This document shows, in pieces, positions 1 through 9,960 of a DNA stretch of 33,372 bases. The notes beneath the pieces were generated by a model that was not told the DNA's origin, did no database searches, and saw only the letters and a list, made by a program, of their open reading frames with translations. Source of the stretch: Gnetum montanum (Eukaryota; Streptophyta; Gnetopsida; Gnetales; Gnetaceae); the NCBI GenBank assembly GCA_015680685.1, contig MNCI01003308.1:1-33372 (forward strand), in the 5' to 3' direction. Both the position numbers and the translations under genes were made by a program. The first letter of the stretch is position 1. Every line of letters starts with the position of its first letter.

Positions 1-390
1 TGTTGTTCCATCACAACCGAGATAAATGATCAGCAACTACATTCTAGGTGCCTTTATGATCAATCATCATAAGATCGAATTCTTGTAAGATTACAAGCCA
101 TAGTATGATATGAGGGCTTACCATTGGCTTATTCATGAGAAACCTTATTAAACTATGATCTGTATGTATATATACTTTATATCCCAATACATAGTGTCTA
201 AAATTTTCTAATGCAAACACAACAACCATTAATCCTTTCTCTATGGTAGTGTAGTTAAGTTGTGCACCAACGATACTTCTACTTGCATAGTGGATGTAAT
301 AAGGATGCTTCTAGTCATCTAACTGTGTAAGTACAGCTCCTAAGGCATAGTTGAACACATCAGACATGATATGAAATGGTTTGGACCAGT
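1..390 (-). pseudogene. G1 RNase H domain of pol (relic)
   Basis: This continues the reading frame of the G1 reverse transcriptase. The frame shows MSDVFNYALGAVLTQ, the first catalytic Asp region of retroelement RNase H, then the conserved block YTTIEKGLMVVVFALENFRH and TDHSLIRFL. It ends with NVVADHLSRL, the usual end of RNase H in plant Ty3/gypsy elements, right at the window edge. The domain would degrade the RNA strand of the RNA-DNA hybrid during reverse transcription. In-frame stops break it in several places, for example after the QLDD and DHKGT stretches. Integrase should follow to the left, outside the window. Confidence 0.85.
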
Positions 391-1622
391 TAGGAGCTTG
401 TAGAATGGGTGTTTCTACTAGCTTCTATTTCAGAGTTTGAAAAGCTAATTTGCATTCCCTGGTCCACTCAAAAGGTACATCCTTTCTCGTTAATTCCACC
501 AATGGTTTGGAAACCTTTGAAAAGTTCTCAATAAATCTCTTATAGTAGCCAGTATGTCCAAGGAATGATCGAATATCTTTGATAGTTTCTGATTGACGGG
601 TAATTCCTTGGATAACTTTCATTTTCTCAAGGTCTACCTCTATCCTTATGTGTGAGATTTTGTGCCCTAGTACTACACCCTCTTGGACCATCAAATGGCT
701 TTTCTGCCAGTTGAGCCTCAAATTTATTTCTACACATCTTTTTAACACTTGATCTAACTAGTCTAAGGCTTGATCAAAGTTTGCTCCATAGGTGGAGAAA
801 TCGTCCATAAAGACTTCTACACTATTTCCTATTTACTATTGGAAGATGCTTAGAACTAGTCATTGAAATGTTGCAGGGGCATTACATAAGCCAAACGGCA
901 TCTATTTGTATGCAAATGTTCCCCAAGGACTAGTGAACATAGTCTTGGCTTGGTATTTTGGGGCTATTTGTATTTGATTATATCCGCTATATCCATTCGA
1001 AAAACTGTAGTAGTGATGCCCTGTGATGGTGTCTAAGACTTGGTCAACAAATGGCAACAGAAAATGATCTTTGAATGTTGCCATATTCAGTAGCCTAAAA
1101 TCTATGCACATCCTCCATTTGCCTCCCCTTTTAGGAATAATAACTAAGAGGCTAACCCATTTGCTATCAGCAATGGGGTATAGCCTTGAGAAGCTGTTCA
1201 ATTTCTTCCTTGACTACTCACTTCAGCTTTGGGTTCAAACACCTCTGCGATTCTCTTCAAGGCTTCATCGAGGGGTCGGTGTAAATCTTATGTTGGCATA
1301 TCCTAGGATTTATTTCAGTTAATTTGGGATATGACCAAGCGAAGGCTTTTGACCATGTATTGATTACCTTTAGTAGTTCTTCTTTCTGTTGAGGAGCAAG
1401 CTTAGCATTGATAATTACTAGTTTTCTGTTTTTAATGAACATGTATTCCATACTAGTGGGCAATGATTTTAGCTTGAGGGGCTCCTGCTTAAATTTCTTA
1501 GGGATTTTCAACTTCCTCCAGTTAATATTTTCAACATTAAGTCTTGGAAGTTGGCGGTGGACTTGCTCTAATGAGTCTATGCTATCAATGTAAGTGCAAG
1601 TCAAACCCTCAGTTGGTTCCAT
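391..1622 (-). pseudogene. G1 reverse transcriptase domain of pol (relic)
   Basis: The N-terminal linker before RT (1622-1257) contains AFAWSYPKLTEINPRICQHK, typical of the segment ahead of plant Ty3/gypsy RT. The RT core follows from 1201 in another frame: WVSLLVIIPKRGGKWRMCID, then YSGYNQIQIAP, MPFGLCNAPATFQ and the catalytic box VEVFMDDFSTYG (about 830-785). FMDDF, rather than YVDD or YLDD, is characteristic of Athila-like elements. The end of the domain has VLGHKIS and IRSFLGHTGYYKRFI. The frame changes between 1257 and 1201, and stops interrupt the core, for example just before MPFGLCN. The enzyme cannot be made. Confidence 0.9.
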
Positions 1623-2819
1623 GCATATGAGTGAATTGCTTTCTTGATCAACTGTCAGCCACTAGGTGTCTTCTTGTTGTGTGGTTGCTGCATACAGGCA
1701 TCTTTTTATGTTGATTACTTGTGCACACTGATTGCATGCAAGTAATGTTAAACTTTGCACAAACCATGACCTCTGCATGCAATTACACCCTGTGTCACTG
1801 TATGTGATGCATAGAACTTTCTTCTTCTCGATCTTTCTGAATGTATTTTTCTTTGATATTTCTAGGGAAAGATCATGGATTCCTAGGCATGCATCAATGG
1901 TTCTTAGCCATGCTCTTCCCATTATGATTGGGAAGTCCCCCTTACCATTGTTCACCTGAATCACTAGAAAGTCAGCTGGGTACAACCACCCACAAATAGT
2001 GGTAGCAATGTCTTCTAGTAGTCCCAATGGGACAGTGATGGACTAGTCGGCCAACTCTAAACAGATGTTGCTCTTTTTCAATGGAGGAAAGTTCTAGGCC
2101 TTGTACATTTCTTGAGAAATCAAGTTGACACCGGAACCTGAATCCAAAAGAGCCTTGCACAGTGCATTTCCAGCGATTTGTAAGTATATTAGAGGACTCC
2201 TAGCATCAAATAATTTCTTGGGAAGGTGGCTAGCTTTGATCCAATCTATGATGGCATGTGTTAGCATGACTGTATGCGTTGAGTGTGGTGATTGGGTTGA
2301 AGGGGGCTCGGAAGTTTTGATTGATACTAAGGCATCTAAAGAATCTGCCACTTGTGATTGCAAGGGCTTGGTTGGACTGTTGGTTTTAAAGAAAGGTCTT
2401 TTCCTCATGTGGTTGTTGGAACGAATAGTAGGTTGAGAGTTAACAGCCCTCGTGGTGTTACGTTGTTGCGGCTAGGGAAGGATTTCACCTTGCATCATTG
2501 GAGCAAGTGTTAGTGGAGTTATTAGTGAAAGAGATGTGGCTGGATGAGAAGGATGATATGCTTGTGGAATATCACCTCTAAAAGAGGGAGTCCCATAATA
2601 CTTGCGGGCTTGGTAGTGAGGTTGAGTAGTGATGTGACCAGTAGAGTCATGTGGGGAAATTGGATGTTGCACCTAATATCTGTACAGGTTAGGTTGTCGG
2701 TAAGGATATTGTTGCCTTGGTGGTGGCATTCTCCATGAATATGGGTGCTACCACTATTAATATTTCTTAATCGGTTGTGGTGGAGTTCCACTTGGATAAT
2801 ATGTCAAGGGTTGGTGGAA
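1623..2819 (-). pseudogene. G1 proline-rich linker and aspartic protease (relic)
   Basis: This part follows gag in the same frame. A proline-, histidine- and tyrosine-rich linker (about 2819-2420) leads into an aspartic protease. The active-site loop is intact as ALLDSGSGVNLIS near 2125, followed by a PADFLVIQ block and by GRAWLRTIDACLGIHD, the second conserved block of retropepsins in plant Ty3/gypsy elements (about 1950-1880). The protease would cut the Gag-Pol polyprotein. Stops lie after the active-site block and in the stretch that joins it to the reverse transcriptase. Gag and protease share one frame, which suggests they were translated as one polyprotein. Confidence 0.8.
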
Positions 2820-4835
2820 CTATCTTGGGTTACCTTGGGGATAAGGTAACCTTTGGGGTGTTTGCCTTTTGTTTAATCGTGGGTTGAGTGCATACACCCC
2901 AGATTCTTGCAAATGTGAGATTACAGGGCAACATCCCTTAGGATGGTCATATTGACATATTTCACATCCACTATCATTGCCTGTTTCCAACTCCACAACC
3001 CCTTCAATGATGAAAAATTTTCCCTTACCCTTACTACGTGCATGTTTAGCTTCTCTCTTTTTTCTTTTTTCATGATCACTACCTTGCTCTTTAGACTCCT
3101 CTACTATTTTAAGAACAATTTGAAATCTATTGTCTAGAGAATCCCACATTTAGTCTACCTTTGCTGAAACTTCTGATGTCATCTTTTGGATAGGCAAAGT
3201 TTTCCTATTCACCATCTCTTTGAGTGATGAATTTTCTTCATCCTCAAAAAATCTTACTTTCCTCTTTCGAAGGGAAGGATCTCAATTATACTCTTTCACA
3301 CTTTCTCTCTTCCATAGCTCACCTTCTTCCTTAGCAACTTGCTCTAATAGTCTTTGAATTTGATGGGACCTAAGCTTGGATAGTATTCCTTGGGCATAAG
3401 TCCCAAGGGTTCTTCTCGTTTCATGCCTAAGCCCATTCACGAGATGGCGTAGTTGGTCCCTTTGCGAATAACCATGGCCAGGACAACGATGTAATAGTAC
3501 ATAGTATCAGCCCATGGTAGCATCCAAGGGTTCATGCCCTCCTTGTAATATCAGCCCATGGCAGAATCCAAGGGCCCATGGAAGTCTTGATTTACCTTTG
3601 CAAGTTAGACACTCGGGAGTATGTTTGGTACTTGTTATTAAACAGTTCTAACATAGTACTCCATTTATGAATGGATTCCAGTGCTAAAGACCAGTACAAC
3701 TTTTTGCTTCTTTAACTACTATCTGTGGAAACAACTTAAGTTTTTGCCATTTGTTCTCTATATTTTCTAAGGCACACGCATCATGGAATGCTTGTAAATG
3801 ATTTTGAAGATCAGTGTTGTATCCCCCTTCAAATCGTGGGATGTTGTTCATATCTAATCTCTTGATCCCACTATCTTTCTAATGCCTTGTTGGAATTCTA
3901 ATAGCCTTAGTTATGTTTAACATACTTCAAGTAGCGAGGAGGGGTTCATCTTCATCATCTCATCCATGGCATCTATAATGCCTACATTGTTCCCTACTCT
4001 CCCTTCTTCTATGTCATGACTCTCTAGAGTTCCCTCATCCCCTTTCTTGGTTGTTTCTTCTATGACTTCCACTTTGGCTACCTTTATCCCCATGGTATTT
4101 TTCTTTATGACCACATCCTGATATTGAAGAAAAGGGCGAAGGAGATGATGAAGGTGAAGAAGAAGGAGAACTGTCACCATGACGGTGTTTGCTACCTTCT
4201 CTTCTATAGTCTTGGCCCCGATCGCAATTGCGATTAGAATGTCCACCTTTAGCATGAGTTTGTGTCCCTTTTTCAGACCCTTTGTGCCTGTGGGTATCAG
4301 AACCTAGGTTATGCATAGTGGAATGAAGGTTCTGATACACAACCCCTTGGCCAAAGTCAAGGGGAGGAACATTGTTATGTGGCCGACTGCTTGGGGTAGG
4401 TTCACCACACTCATTTTCGCTTAAGACATGTGGGGCATCCTGGGACCACTTACCCTTCAAATACTTATGATGTCTCTCCTGTTGCAAGTCCCTTTGATGT
4501 TGTGTCTCTGTGGGATGGTATTCTCTCGAGTCATGGTCTTGCATAATGTATTCTGCGTGTAAGTGTGACATGCTAATTCATGTGAGAGCATGAAGAAGCA
4601 TGCTCAGGACTGAACAATCAGGAGGTAACACTACGTTACCTTCTAAGTCTAGCCACCGCAGTTGTTCATCTTGATGGAGGATAAAGGTGAAGTCTGGTAT
4701 ATACTCATTAGGATGAATATATACCACTCAAACTTGTTGAGGGACTGGTGGATCAATGTCATGTGTATTACGCCATCGATTGTTTCCTGTTTTAGACTTA
4801 GGTGGTTTGGTGCTTTCATATGAAGAAGGAGACAT
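2820..4835 (-). pseudogene. G1 gag (relic)
   Basis: Gag forms the virus-like particle. The best start is the ATG at 4835 (MSPSSYESTKPPKSK), because the same frame then runs through FTFILHQDEQ and LEGNVVLPP, which match the G3 gag N-terminus, and into the ATG at 4571. A Ser-, His- and Arg-rich stretch follows, then the capsid-like part: MNNIPRFEGGYNTDLQNHLQ (from 3851), ENIENKW, and RCPGHGYSQRDQLRHLVNGL (about 3500-3430). It ends with one Cys-His cluster, CEICQYDHPKGCCP, near 2965, a nucleic-acid-binding knuckle. G2 gag matches it along most of its length. Several in-frame stops, a frame break near 3705 and a 44-bp near-duplication (3505-3578) destroy the frame. Confidence 0.85.
3505..3578. 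repeat. 44-bp-period near-duplication inside G1 gag
   Basis: A stretch beginning TATCAGCCCATGG and running into ATCCAAGGG occurs at 3505-3534 and again, with small changes, at 3549-3578. The period is 44 bases, which is not a multiple of three. G2 has a single copy at the matching place in gag, so this arose in the G1 lineage or after insertion. Confidence 0.75.
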
Positions 4836-4950
4836 ACTTGTCTGTTCAGTGTGCAATGTATTCTTGTTTATTATTTTCTCAATCAACCCTAAGGGTTCAT
4901 TCCAACAATGTGAATAATTTCCTATGTTCTAATTAGCACACAAACAACTA
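4836..4950 (-). other. G1 leader between primer site and gag
   Basis: A short AT-rich leader lies between the primer binding site and the first gag ATG. No open frame or clear structure is visible. In Ty3/gypsy elements this interval usually carries packaging signals, but none can be identified by eye. Confidence 0.5.
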
Positions 4951-4971
4951 AGTCCCCAGCAACGGTGCCAA
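4951..4971 (-). other. G1 primer binding site, tRNA-Asp type
   Basis: Directly inside the 5' LTR the minus strand reads TTGGCACCGTTGCTGGGGAC. This matches the complement of the 3' end of plant tRNA-Asp (TGGCGCCGTTGCCGGGGA) except for two transitions, at C positions that were probably methylated. Its exact abutment on the LTR end fixes the LTR boundary at 4972. Confidence 0.85.
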
Positions 4972-5282
4972 TGATGAGCGACGAGGTACCACTACACTCA
5001 ACCATATGAATACAAGCATTTCATGCATGATCCGATCGAATTCCAAGGACTAAGTGCTTATGCGTCCTTGTGGAACAATGAAGGGTTGGTTGATCATTGT
5101 CTTTCCAAGCTTACCTGTATGTCATGATTGTATGGTTAAGTAAGCTTGAGGCATATGATTTTTATAGCTTTCATGTTTTTATGTCTTGCGCTAGTAAGGA
5201 AGGAGAGAGGTAACTATGTGACTAATTTAACTTAACTACTCATTAACTAAGTTCTAACTAATCCTAACACCAGCATCCTTTC

Positions 5283-5376
5283 CCATTTACCATACACATC
5301 CTGAACCAGTGCAACACTGCTGGGATTANTCCATTTACCATACACATCCTGAACCAGTGCAACACTGCTGGGATTA
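5283..5376. other. Single N between identical 46-bp copies (assembly join)
   Basis: Bases 5283-5328 and 5331-5376 are identical. Between them lie one N (5329) and one T. This is what two overlapping contig ends joined without merging would give. The homologous place in the G2 LTRs has a single copy. I take one copy to be artefactual. Confidence 0.8.
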
Positions 5377-5780
5377 CCAAACGCTAATCATTACTGGGTT
5401 ACCAAGCATTACACGTATGCTTGAGCGGTCGTGCTTGTGTAATTTAATGATTTTCTTAATTGATCAAAATGAATTAATGTGCTAATAACAGAAATGTAAA
5501 GTGAATAAAATAAAATAGAATAAAATAAATGCATAAGAAAATAAAATAAAAGAAATGCATAAGAAAATAAATCTCAAGTGCTACAAGGATGAAGCAAAGA
5601 GCTCATCTTTATTACTGTACACAAGGTGTGCTTAGGTACACAATGCTCGAATAAAGATCCATCCACAGTTAAACCTCCTGCTGTGTGCATCTAGAAAATA
5701 CTCTAACTTTCAAACAAACTACAAGAGTTTCACTACTTGACTACTAAAAGACTTCTTCCCAATTGTGTGCCTGGGCACTG

Positions 5781-5788
5781 TATTTATA
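5781..5788 (-). promoter_or_regulatory. TATA box of G1 LTR
   Basis: The minus strand reads TATAAATA about 200 bases inside the U3 end of the LTR. The same octamer is at the corresponding place in both G2 LTRs and in the G3 LTR, which supports a shared Pol II promoter. Transcription would run leftward into the element. Confidence 0.7.
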
Positions 5789-5799
5789 TGCTTGGGAGC

Positions 5800-5990
5800 A
5801 ACTGCTCTAATAATTAGAGTAACCACTCTAATACTTAGAATAACTGCTAAAGCAACTGCTAGGGTAACCACTCTAATAATTAGAATAACTACTAGAGTAA
5901 CCACTCTAATAATTAGAGTAATTACTAAAGTAACCACTAGAGTAACCGCTAGAGTAACCACTCTAATAATAAGAGTAACTACTCTCATCA
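5800..5990. repeat. Palindromic short-repeat array in G1 U3
   Basis: The array is built from variants of GAGTAACCACTCTAATAATT. The core ACTCTAATAATTAGAGT is a near-perfect palindrome that recurs in direct and broken copies. It lies just upstream of the TATA box, where LTR enhancers usually sit. Both strands stay open through the array, giving Thr/Ile/Val-rich low-complexity peptides that I do not take as genes. Confidence 0.75.
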
Positions 5991-6659
5991 CCTATACAAT
6001 TATTTTTGGGTTCCAACATCCAAAATTATAAATGGAAGCATTGTATATCATAGCAAGTTGCAAATAAATAGGACTTCTATACAATGAAGAACAAATGTAG
6101 CAATCATAATATTTGGACTTGGACAATTTGAAAATATCCTTTTCAAACAATTGTACAAACTACAATGCTTATGGATATGTTGTGTGTGGCCTAGGTCTTG
6201 ATTAAGAATCATGGAAGAAAATTAGAAAACTTCAAAAAAAAAAGTTCTTGTTAATGAATTCAAGGTGAAAATATGCAATACTTTATTAGAACCTAATTTA
6301 TTGCCATTGAAAGCTAAATCTCAATTCTTAACATTCTATTTGGGTAATAAAAATAGTAGTAAGATCTCAAGAGTGATCAACTCTTTTGATGGTGAAAAAG
6401 CTATATTTGCAAGTGGTAAAGAAGCTAATGTGATAGGTACAAGAATGTTAATCATGAAAAATCATGATGATGATGATGACATAAAAGTAAATGATGTTTT
6501 TTATGTCTCAAATTAAAACATAACTTGCTTAGTGTTGGTTAACTTGAACAAAATGGTTTTCAAAAATGGAAAATAAATTTTAAGAACAGAAAATGTTGTG
6601 TTGGATTTTCCTAAAACCCATGATAACTAATACAAAATCTCTTTTACTAGAGCATTAAT
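5991..6659 (+). pseudogene. C-A copia element: gag end and protease-region relic
   Basis: Just right of G1 the plus strand carries weak remains of the end of a copia gag, with a possible ruined zinc knuckle near 6145-6185 (CTNYNAYGYVVC, where Cys and His appear changed to Tyr). From 6265 the frame reads through NVIGTRMLIM to DVFYVSN and, after a stop, KHNLLSVG. This block follows the protease active site in Ty1/copia elements. The active-site DSG itself is not seen. The upstream gag and 5' LTR of this element should lie to the left of G1, outside the window. Confidence 0.65.
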
Positions 6660-7496
6660 CTTAGGTACTCAGGATAAATTTTGGCTATGCCATAAAAGGC
6701 TTAGACATACTTCACCATCATATATAATGATACTGTTAAAGAAAACATGGTAAAATGTTTGCAGAAATTCTCAATTAATAAATCTAATAAATGTGAATTT
6801 TGTATAAAAATAAAATAAACAAGAATATCCTTTTCTATGGTTGAAAGAAAAAACACTTACATTTTATCATTAGTGTATTCAGATATATGTGGACTCATGC
6901 AAATTGAAAGTTTAAATGGGAGTAGGTATTTTTTTCATATTTATTAATGATTGCTCAAGATATTATCATGTATATTTTCTCAAATGAAAAGATCAAGCTT
7001 TAGAATATTTCAAGAAATTTCAAGTTTAACTAGAAAAGGAAACATAAGCAAAAATAAAAATTCTTCACATTGATCAAGGGAGAGAGTACCTAACTAACTT
7101 TTTTCTAGAGTACTTACAAAAACAAGGCATTCATCATCAAACAACCACTACCTACACTCCTCAGCAAAATGGTGTTGCTGGATAGAAGAATAGAACATTC
7201 ATAGATACTGCAAGAACCATGCTTCACGATGTTGGCTTAGAAAACCAATTTTGGGGAGCAACACTTGGCACAACAAATCATGTTTAAAATAGAATGGTAA
7301 CCAAGCATCTATTGGATTATACTCCATATGAAAAATGGTATAGTAAAATACTTAATCTTTTTCATTTAAGAGTTCTTTCTTATAAGTGTTTTGTCAAAAA
7401 TGTAAGGCTAGGAAGTGATAAATGGAATGAAAAGCTCACTCAATGTGTCTTCATGGGTTATTCAATTACAAGTAAGATAATAGATTCTAATCTAAC
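6660..7496 (+). pseudogene. C-A copia integrase (relic)
   Basis: The pre-integrase zinc-binding remnant FWLCHKRLRHTSPS starts the region. Next come LVYSDICGLM with the first catalytic Asp, FINDCSRYYHVYFLK, HIDQGREYL with the second Asp, and TPQQNGVAG, where the catalytic Glu appears changed to Gly and a stop follows. The frame goes on through FIDTARTML and a long clean stretch from 7294 (MVTKHLLDYTPYEKW ... QCVFMGYS), typical of the Ty1/copia integrase C-terminal part. Integrase would insert the cDNA into the genome. The frame is cut at 7496 by G2 and continues on the far side, at 15112. Confidence 0.85.
7492..7496. repeat. G2 target-site duplication, left copy
   Basis: CTAAC here pairs with CTAAT at 15112-15116, directly outside the two G2 LTRs. 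The one mismatch is a C/T transition. Five bases is the normal duplication size for these elements. Confidence 0.65.
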
Positions 7497-8439
7497 TAAT
7501 GAGCAATGGGTACCCCTACTCCCAACCATACGAATCACAAGCGTTCATACACAATCTAGTCAAATTCCATGGATCAGACTAGTTGTGACATCTAGATTGT
7601 TAAGCATTGATCACAAGACCCTGTCTTCCCACTTGGACTAGTGGTAGCTTTATCACTTATGGTTTAGTCTAAAGTGAGGCATATGATAATTGATGTTGTT
7701 GTAGCCTTAAACTAATCTTAATGATAATAGAGAAATTAAGTATTTAATCTAACTAGCAACAAGAAGGTAAATCTAAACTAGCCTAGAGCAATGAGCATTT
7801 AGTCCTAGCTTACCGTACACACCTTGGGCTTATGTAATAGTTACTGGGTTACTAAGCATTATGTTGCTAGGTGAACCAAGCAATAACACTACTGAGATAA
7901 CTAATGATTATAGTTAAATGCTCGAAACCAATCGTACTCATTTTTCTTTACTAATGAACAAGAAAGTAAAGTACTTGGAAATGTAAATGATTAAACTAAT
8001 AAAATAGTAAAAATTATGCTAAGTAAAATAGTAAAACTAAGTGGATGCTGTAATAATGAAAAGCAATCTTGATCTTTGATTCGAAACATGAACTATGCCC
8101 AAGTACACTTCACTTGAATAAAGATTCCATACAATTACTCAACACCATACTATGAGCATTCACTCTATCACTAAAACTATGAAACAAAACTACAAGAGCC
8201 TACCTAAGGTTGGAATGAAACTTTCTTAGATCCATGCATCCAAGTGTTATATTTATAGGTAGGTAGACTTCCTGCGATATCAGATCTATGATGACATAGC
8301 TTGTGCTACGATATCAAATATATGACATCGTAGATATGATATCATTGGTAGATAAATATTGACTTTTTTTTGCAAACAGATGCATCAAGGCATCTAGCTC
8401 AACATAATTATGTCAATGTAGCCAACCAATGCTTCATCA
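7497..8439 (-). repeat. G2 3' LTR
   Basis: Starts TAATGAGC (canonical TG decayed to TA) and ends TTCATCA. It aligns along its whole length with 14151-15111. In a hand-aligned sample of about 290 bases I count about 35 substitutions, nearly all transitions. It holds TATAAATA at 8257-8250 (minus) and GATATC-type repeats upstream of it. Confidence 0.9.
8250..8257 (-). promoter_or_regulatory. TATA box of G2 3' LTR
   Basis: TATAAATA on the minus strand, at the same place as in the other LTRs of the family. The U3 behind it (8265-8360) carries repeated GATATC and ACATCGTAG/CTACGAT motifs. Confidence 0.65.
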
Positions 8440-8455
8440 TACCCCCACAATTGAG
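8440..8455 (-). other. G2 polypurine tract
   Basis: The minus strand reads CTCAATTGTGGGGGTA directly before the 3' LTR. A G-rich purine run in this place primes plus-strand DNA synthesis in LTR retrotransposons. Its side fixes the element's orientation as minus. Confidence 0.75.
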
Positions 8456-8511
8456 TAAAAACTCATCCTTGAGTTAACAGGATAGGATCAAGCTTTCTTT
8501 ACAAAGAATTG

Positions 8512-8594
8512 AGAATGATGGCATTATTGACCGATGCTAACTACTGACTAACNAGAATGATGGCATTATTGACCGATGCTAACTACTGACTAAC
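8512..8594. other. Single N between identical 41-bp copies (assembly join)
   Basis: Bases 8512-8552 and 8554-8594 are identical, with a lone N at 8553. This repeats the pattern at 5283-5376. One copy is probably an artefact of joining overlapping contig ends. Confidence 0.8.
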
Positions 8595-9799
8595 TCTGAG
8601 TGTTGTAGTGGTGTGTGCAAAAATGACATAATTATATGACAAAACAAAAATAAAAACAAAATTTCAAGTGGCTTAATGTAGTTCATATTCTAGGCAATGG
8701 TGGTTATTCCATCAGCTTCTTCCCTTTGTCATTAGGCTTTTGGAAATTTTCTCCTTTTCTGTCCTTGTCTTCTTTTTCCATATGTCCCTTCTACTGAGTA
8801 TGGCACAGAGAGTCCTTTGATTTTAACTGTTGCATTGGCCTCTTTATTTTACTAGAATTGGTACGATTTTCCTAAGTACCATTCTCTATTATTGGTTAGT
8901 GTGGGCCATAATGGAGATGCTTGAAGTTACGTCTTCACTACTTCTAGAGTGAATTCCAGAAAGGAACCAAAATTCAGTTCCACAATGACCATAGACATGA
9001 TTGATCTTTCTTGGATGGCCTAGAGGCAATCTAGTGCCAGCATGAGATACTATCCTTGTTTAGATTCTTGTGAACTTTTTGCCTCTCCTTTGGTTGAGTA
9101 CTTTATAGCAAGAGTTTCTTGATGAATTTTGTGTGATTGAGCCTCCTTCTCTACATGTTCTACTTGTGGGGTTTGTTCCCCCACTCAACCTCTCCCATAG
9201 CCTCTTGCTCTTTTACTTCTGTGTTGTGAAGGTCCTCCTTCTAGTATGCTCTTTGGAACCTTCTGCAATCAACAAAGGTTTGAAATTATTAGGGTGCTCC
9301 TATCAATTCTTAATAGTTTTTTACATTGATCATACCCTTGGTTAGATCAAGTTCTTATCTTATTATGATAGCAAAGTTTAAAAATTTTTCAAAAGAAACC
9401 TCTTAGGTGTTATATCTTTGTAGTTGCGTATGACCTTCTATCATTTTTGTTGCTTATTATGGCCTAAAATAGTTGATATGGCCTATTAGGAGTATTATCT
9501 GAATTTTTCTAGCCTTAGTTTGATTGATTAACTTTAAGGTTCTTATTATCTCCTTGTACTTACCCTTTATAGTATCTTCTGGGCTTCAAGAATTTGTGGC
9601 TCATTTTTTTAAATTTTTGTTCATATATCACACAATGCATCCCCACAACTAAGTTGAGCGCTCTAGGATCAACAAGATTGAATAATATTGGAAATTAGAG
9701 CTACAAGGGCAAAGTTATTATCTTTGGAAGCTAGTGTGTAAGAGGGTTGAGGAAAAAACTGCAAAAAATTTTGTTGCTACAAATGAGAGAAATGAAAAA

Positions 9800-9960
9800 T
9801 TTCACTAACTCCCACATGTATATATACTATTTTTATGTGTGCAACATTGTAGATATGACATTGTAGGTGCCTACGACATTGTAACTACGATGTTACCATT
9901 AAAAAGTTCAAAATTTTCATTGATATTTCTTGGAACAAATGAGTTCGATGGAATGTTTGG
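9800..9960 (-). repeat. LTR-U3-like segment inside G2
   Basis: A TATA-like stretch (GTATATATACATG on the minus strand, near 9810-9830) is followed to the right by ACATTGTAGATATGAC and several direct and inverted ACATTGTAG/CTACGATGT motifs at 9844-9894. In the G2 LTR the TATA box is followed by the near-identical ACATCGTAGATATGAT at 8325-8340. The order and spacing resemble the U3 of the same family, so this may be an old LTR fragment or a duplicated promoter. Confidence 0.4.

Larger units (their letters stand above)
1..5990 (-). mobile_element. G1: Athila-like Ty3/gypsy retrotransposon, 5' three quarters
   Basis: Reading down the minus strand, the order is 5' LTR (5990-4972), primer binding site, gag, protease, reverse transcriptase and RNase H. 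RNase H ends at the left edge of the window, so integrase, any env-like region, the polypurine tract and the 3' LTR lie outside. The tRNA-Asp-type primer site and the FMDDF catalytic box point to the Athila side of plant Ty3/gypsy elements. The right flank starts with CCTAT, which should recur as a 5-bp target duplication at the missing left end. The element sits in copia element C-A, whose coding remains resume at once on the right. Stops and frameshifts in every domain show that it is dead. Confidence 0.9.
4972..5990 (-). repeat. G1 5' LTR
   Basis: The ends are TGATGAGC next to the primer site and CATCA at 5990, the same termini as in the G2 LTRs. Length is 1019 bases, or about 970 if the N-flanked duplicate at 5283-5376 is an assembly artefact, close to the 961 and 943 bases of the G2 LTRs. 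Read on the minus strand it holds a U3 with a palindromic array (5800-5990), TATAAATA at 5788-5781, then an R/U5 with A/T-rich stretches (about 5500-5575). C-A coding remains begin just beyond 5990. Confidence 0.85.

Noticed and set aside
1-5000. Endogenous plant pararetrovirus as an alternative to G1
   Set aside because: The RT-RNase H resembles that of caulimovirids in general, but flanking LTR, tRNA-Asp-type primer site, an Athila-type FMDDF box and gag shared with G2/G3 fit an LTR retrotransposon. No movement protein or viral coat motif is seen.
5329-5329. The 46-bp and 41-bp direct repeats as biological tandem duplications
   Set aside because: Each is exact and has a lone N at the junction, twice in the same window. 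An assembly join explains this better.
5719-6031. Open frames on both strands (90 and 88 codons) with regular Thr/Ile/Val/Arg repeats
   Set aside because: They are translations of the palindromic U3 array of the G1 LTR. A near-palindromic repeat without stops is open on both strands, and no domain is present.
7294-7641. A 115-codon open frame that could pass for one small protein
   Set aside because: It crosses the insertion point at 7496/7497. Its first two thirds are C-A integrase and the rest is G2 LTR sequence, so it is a chance fusion.
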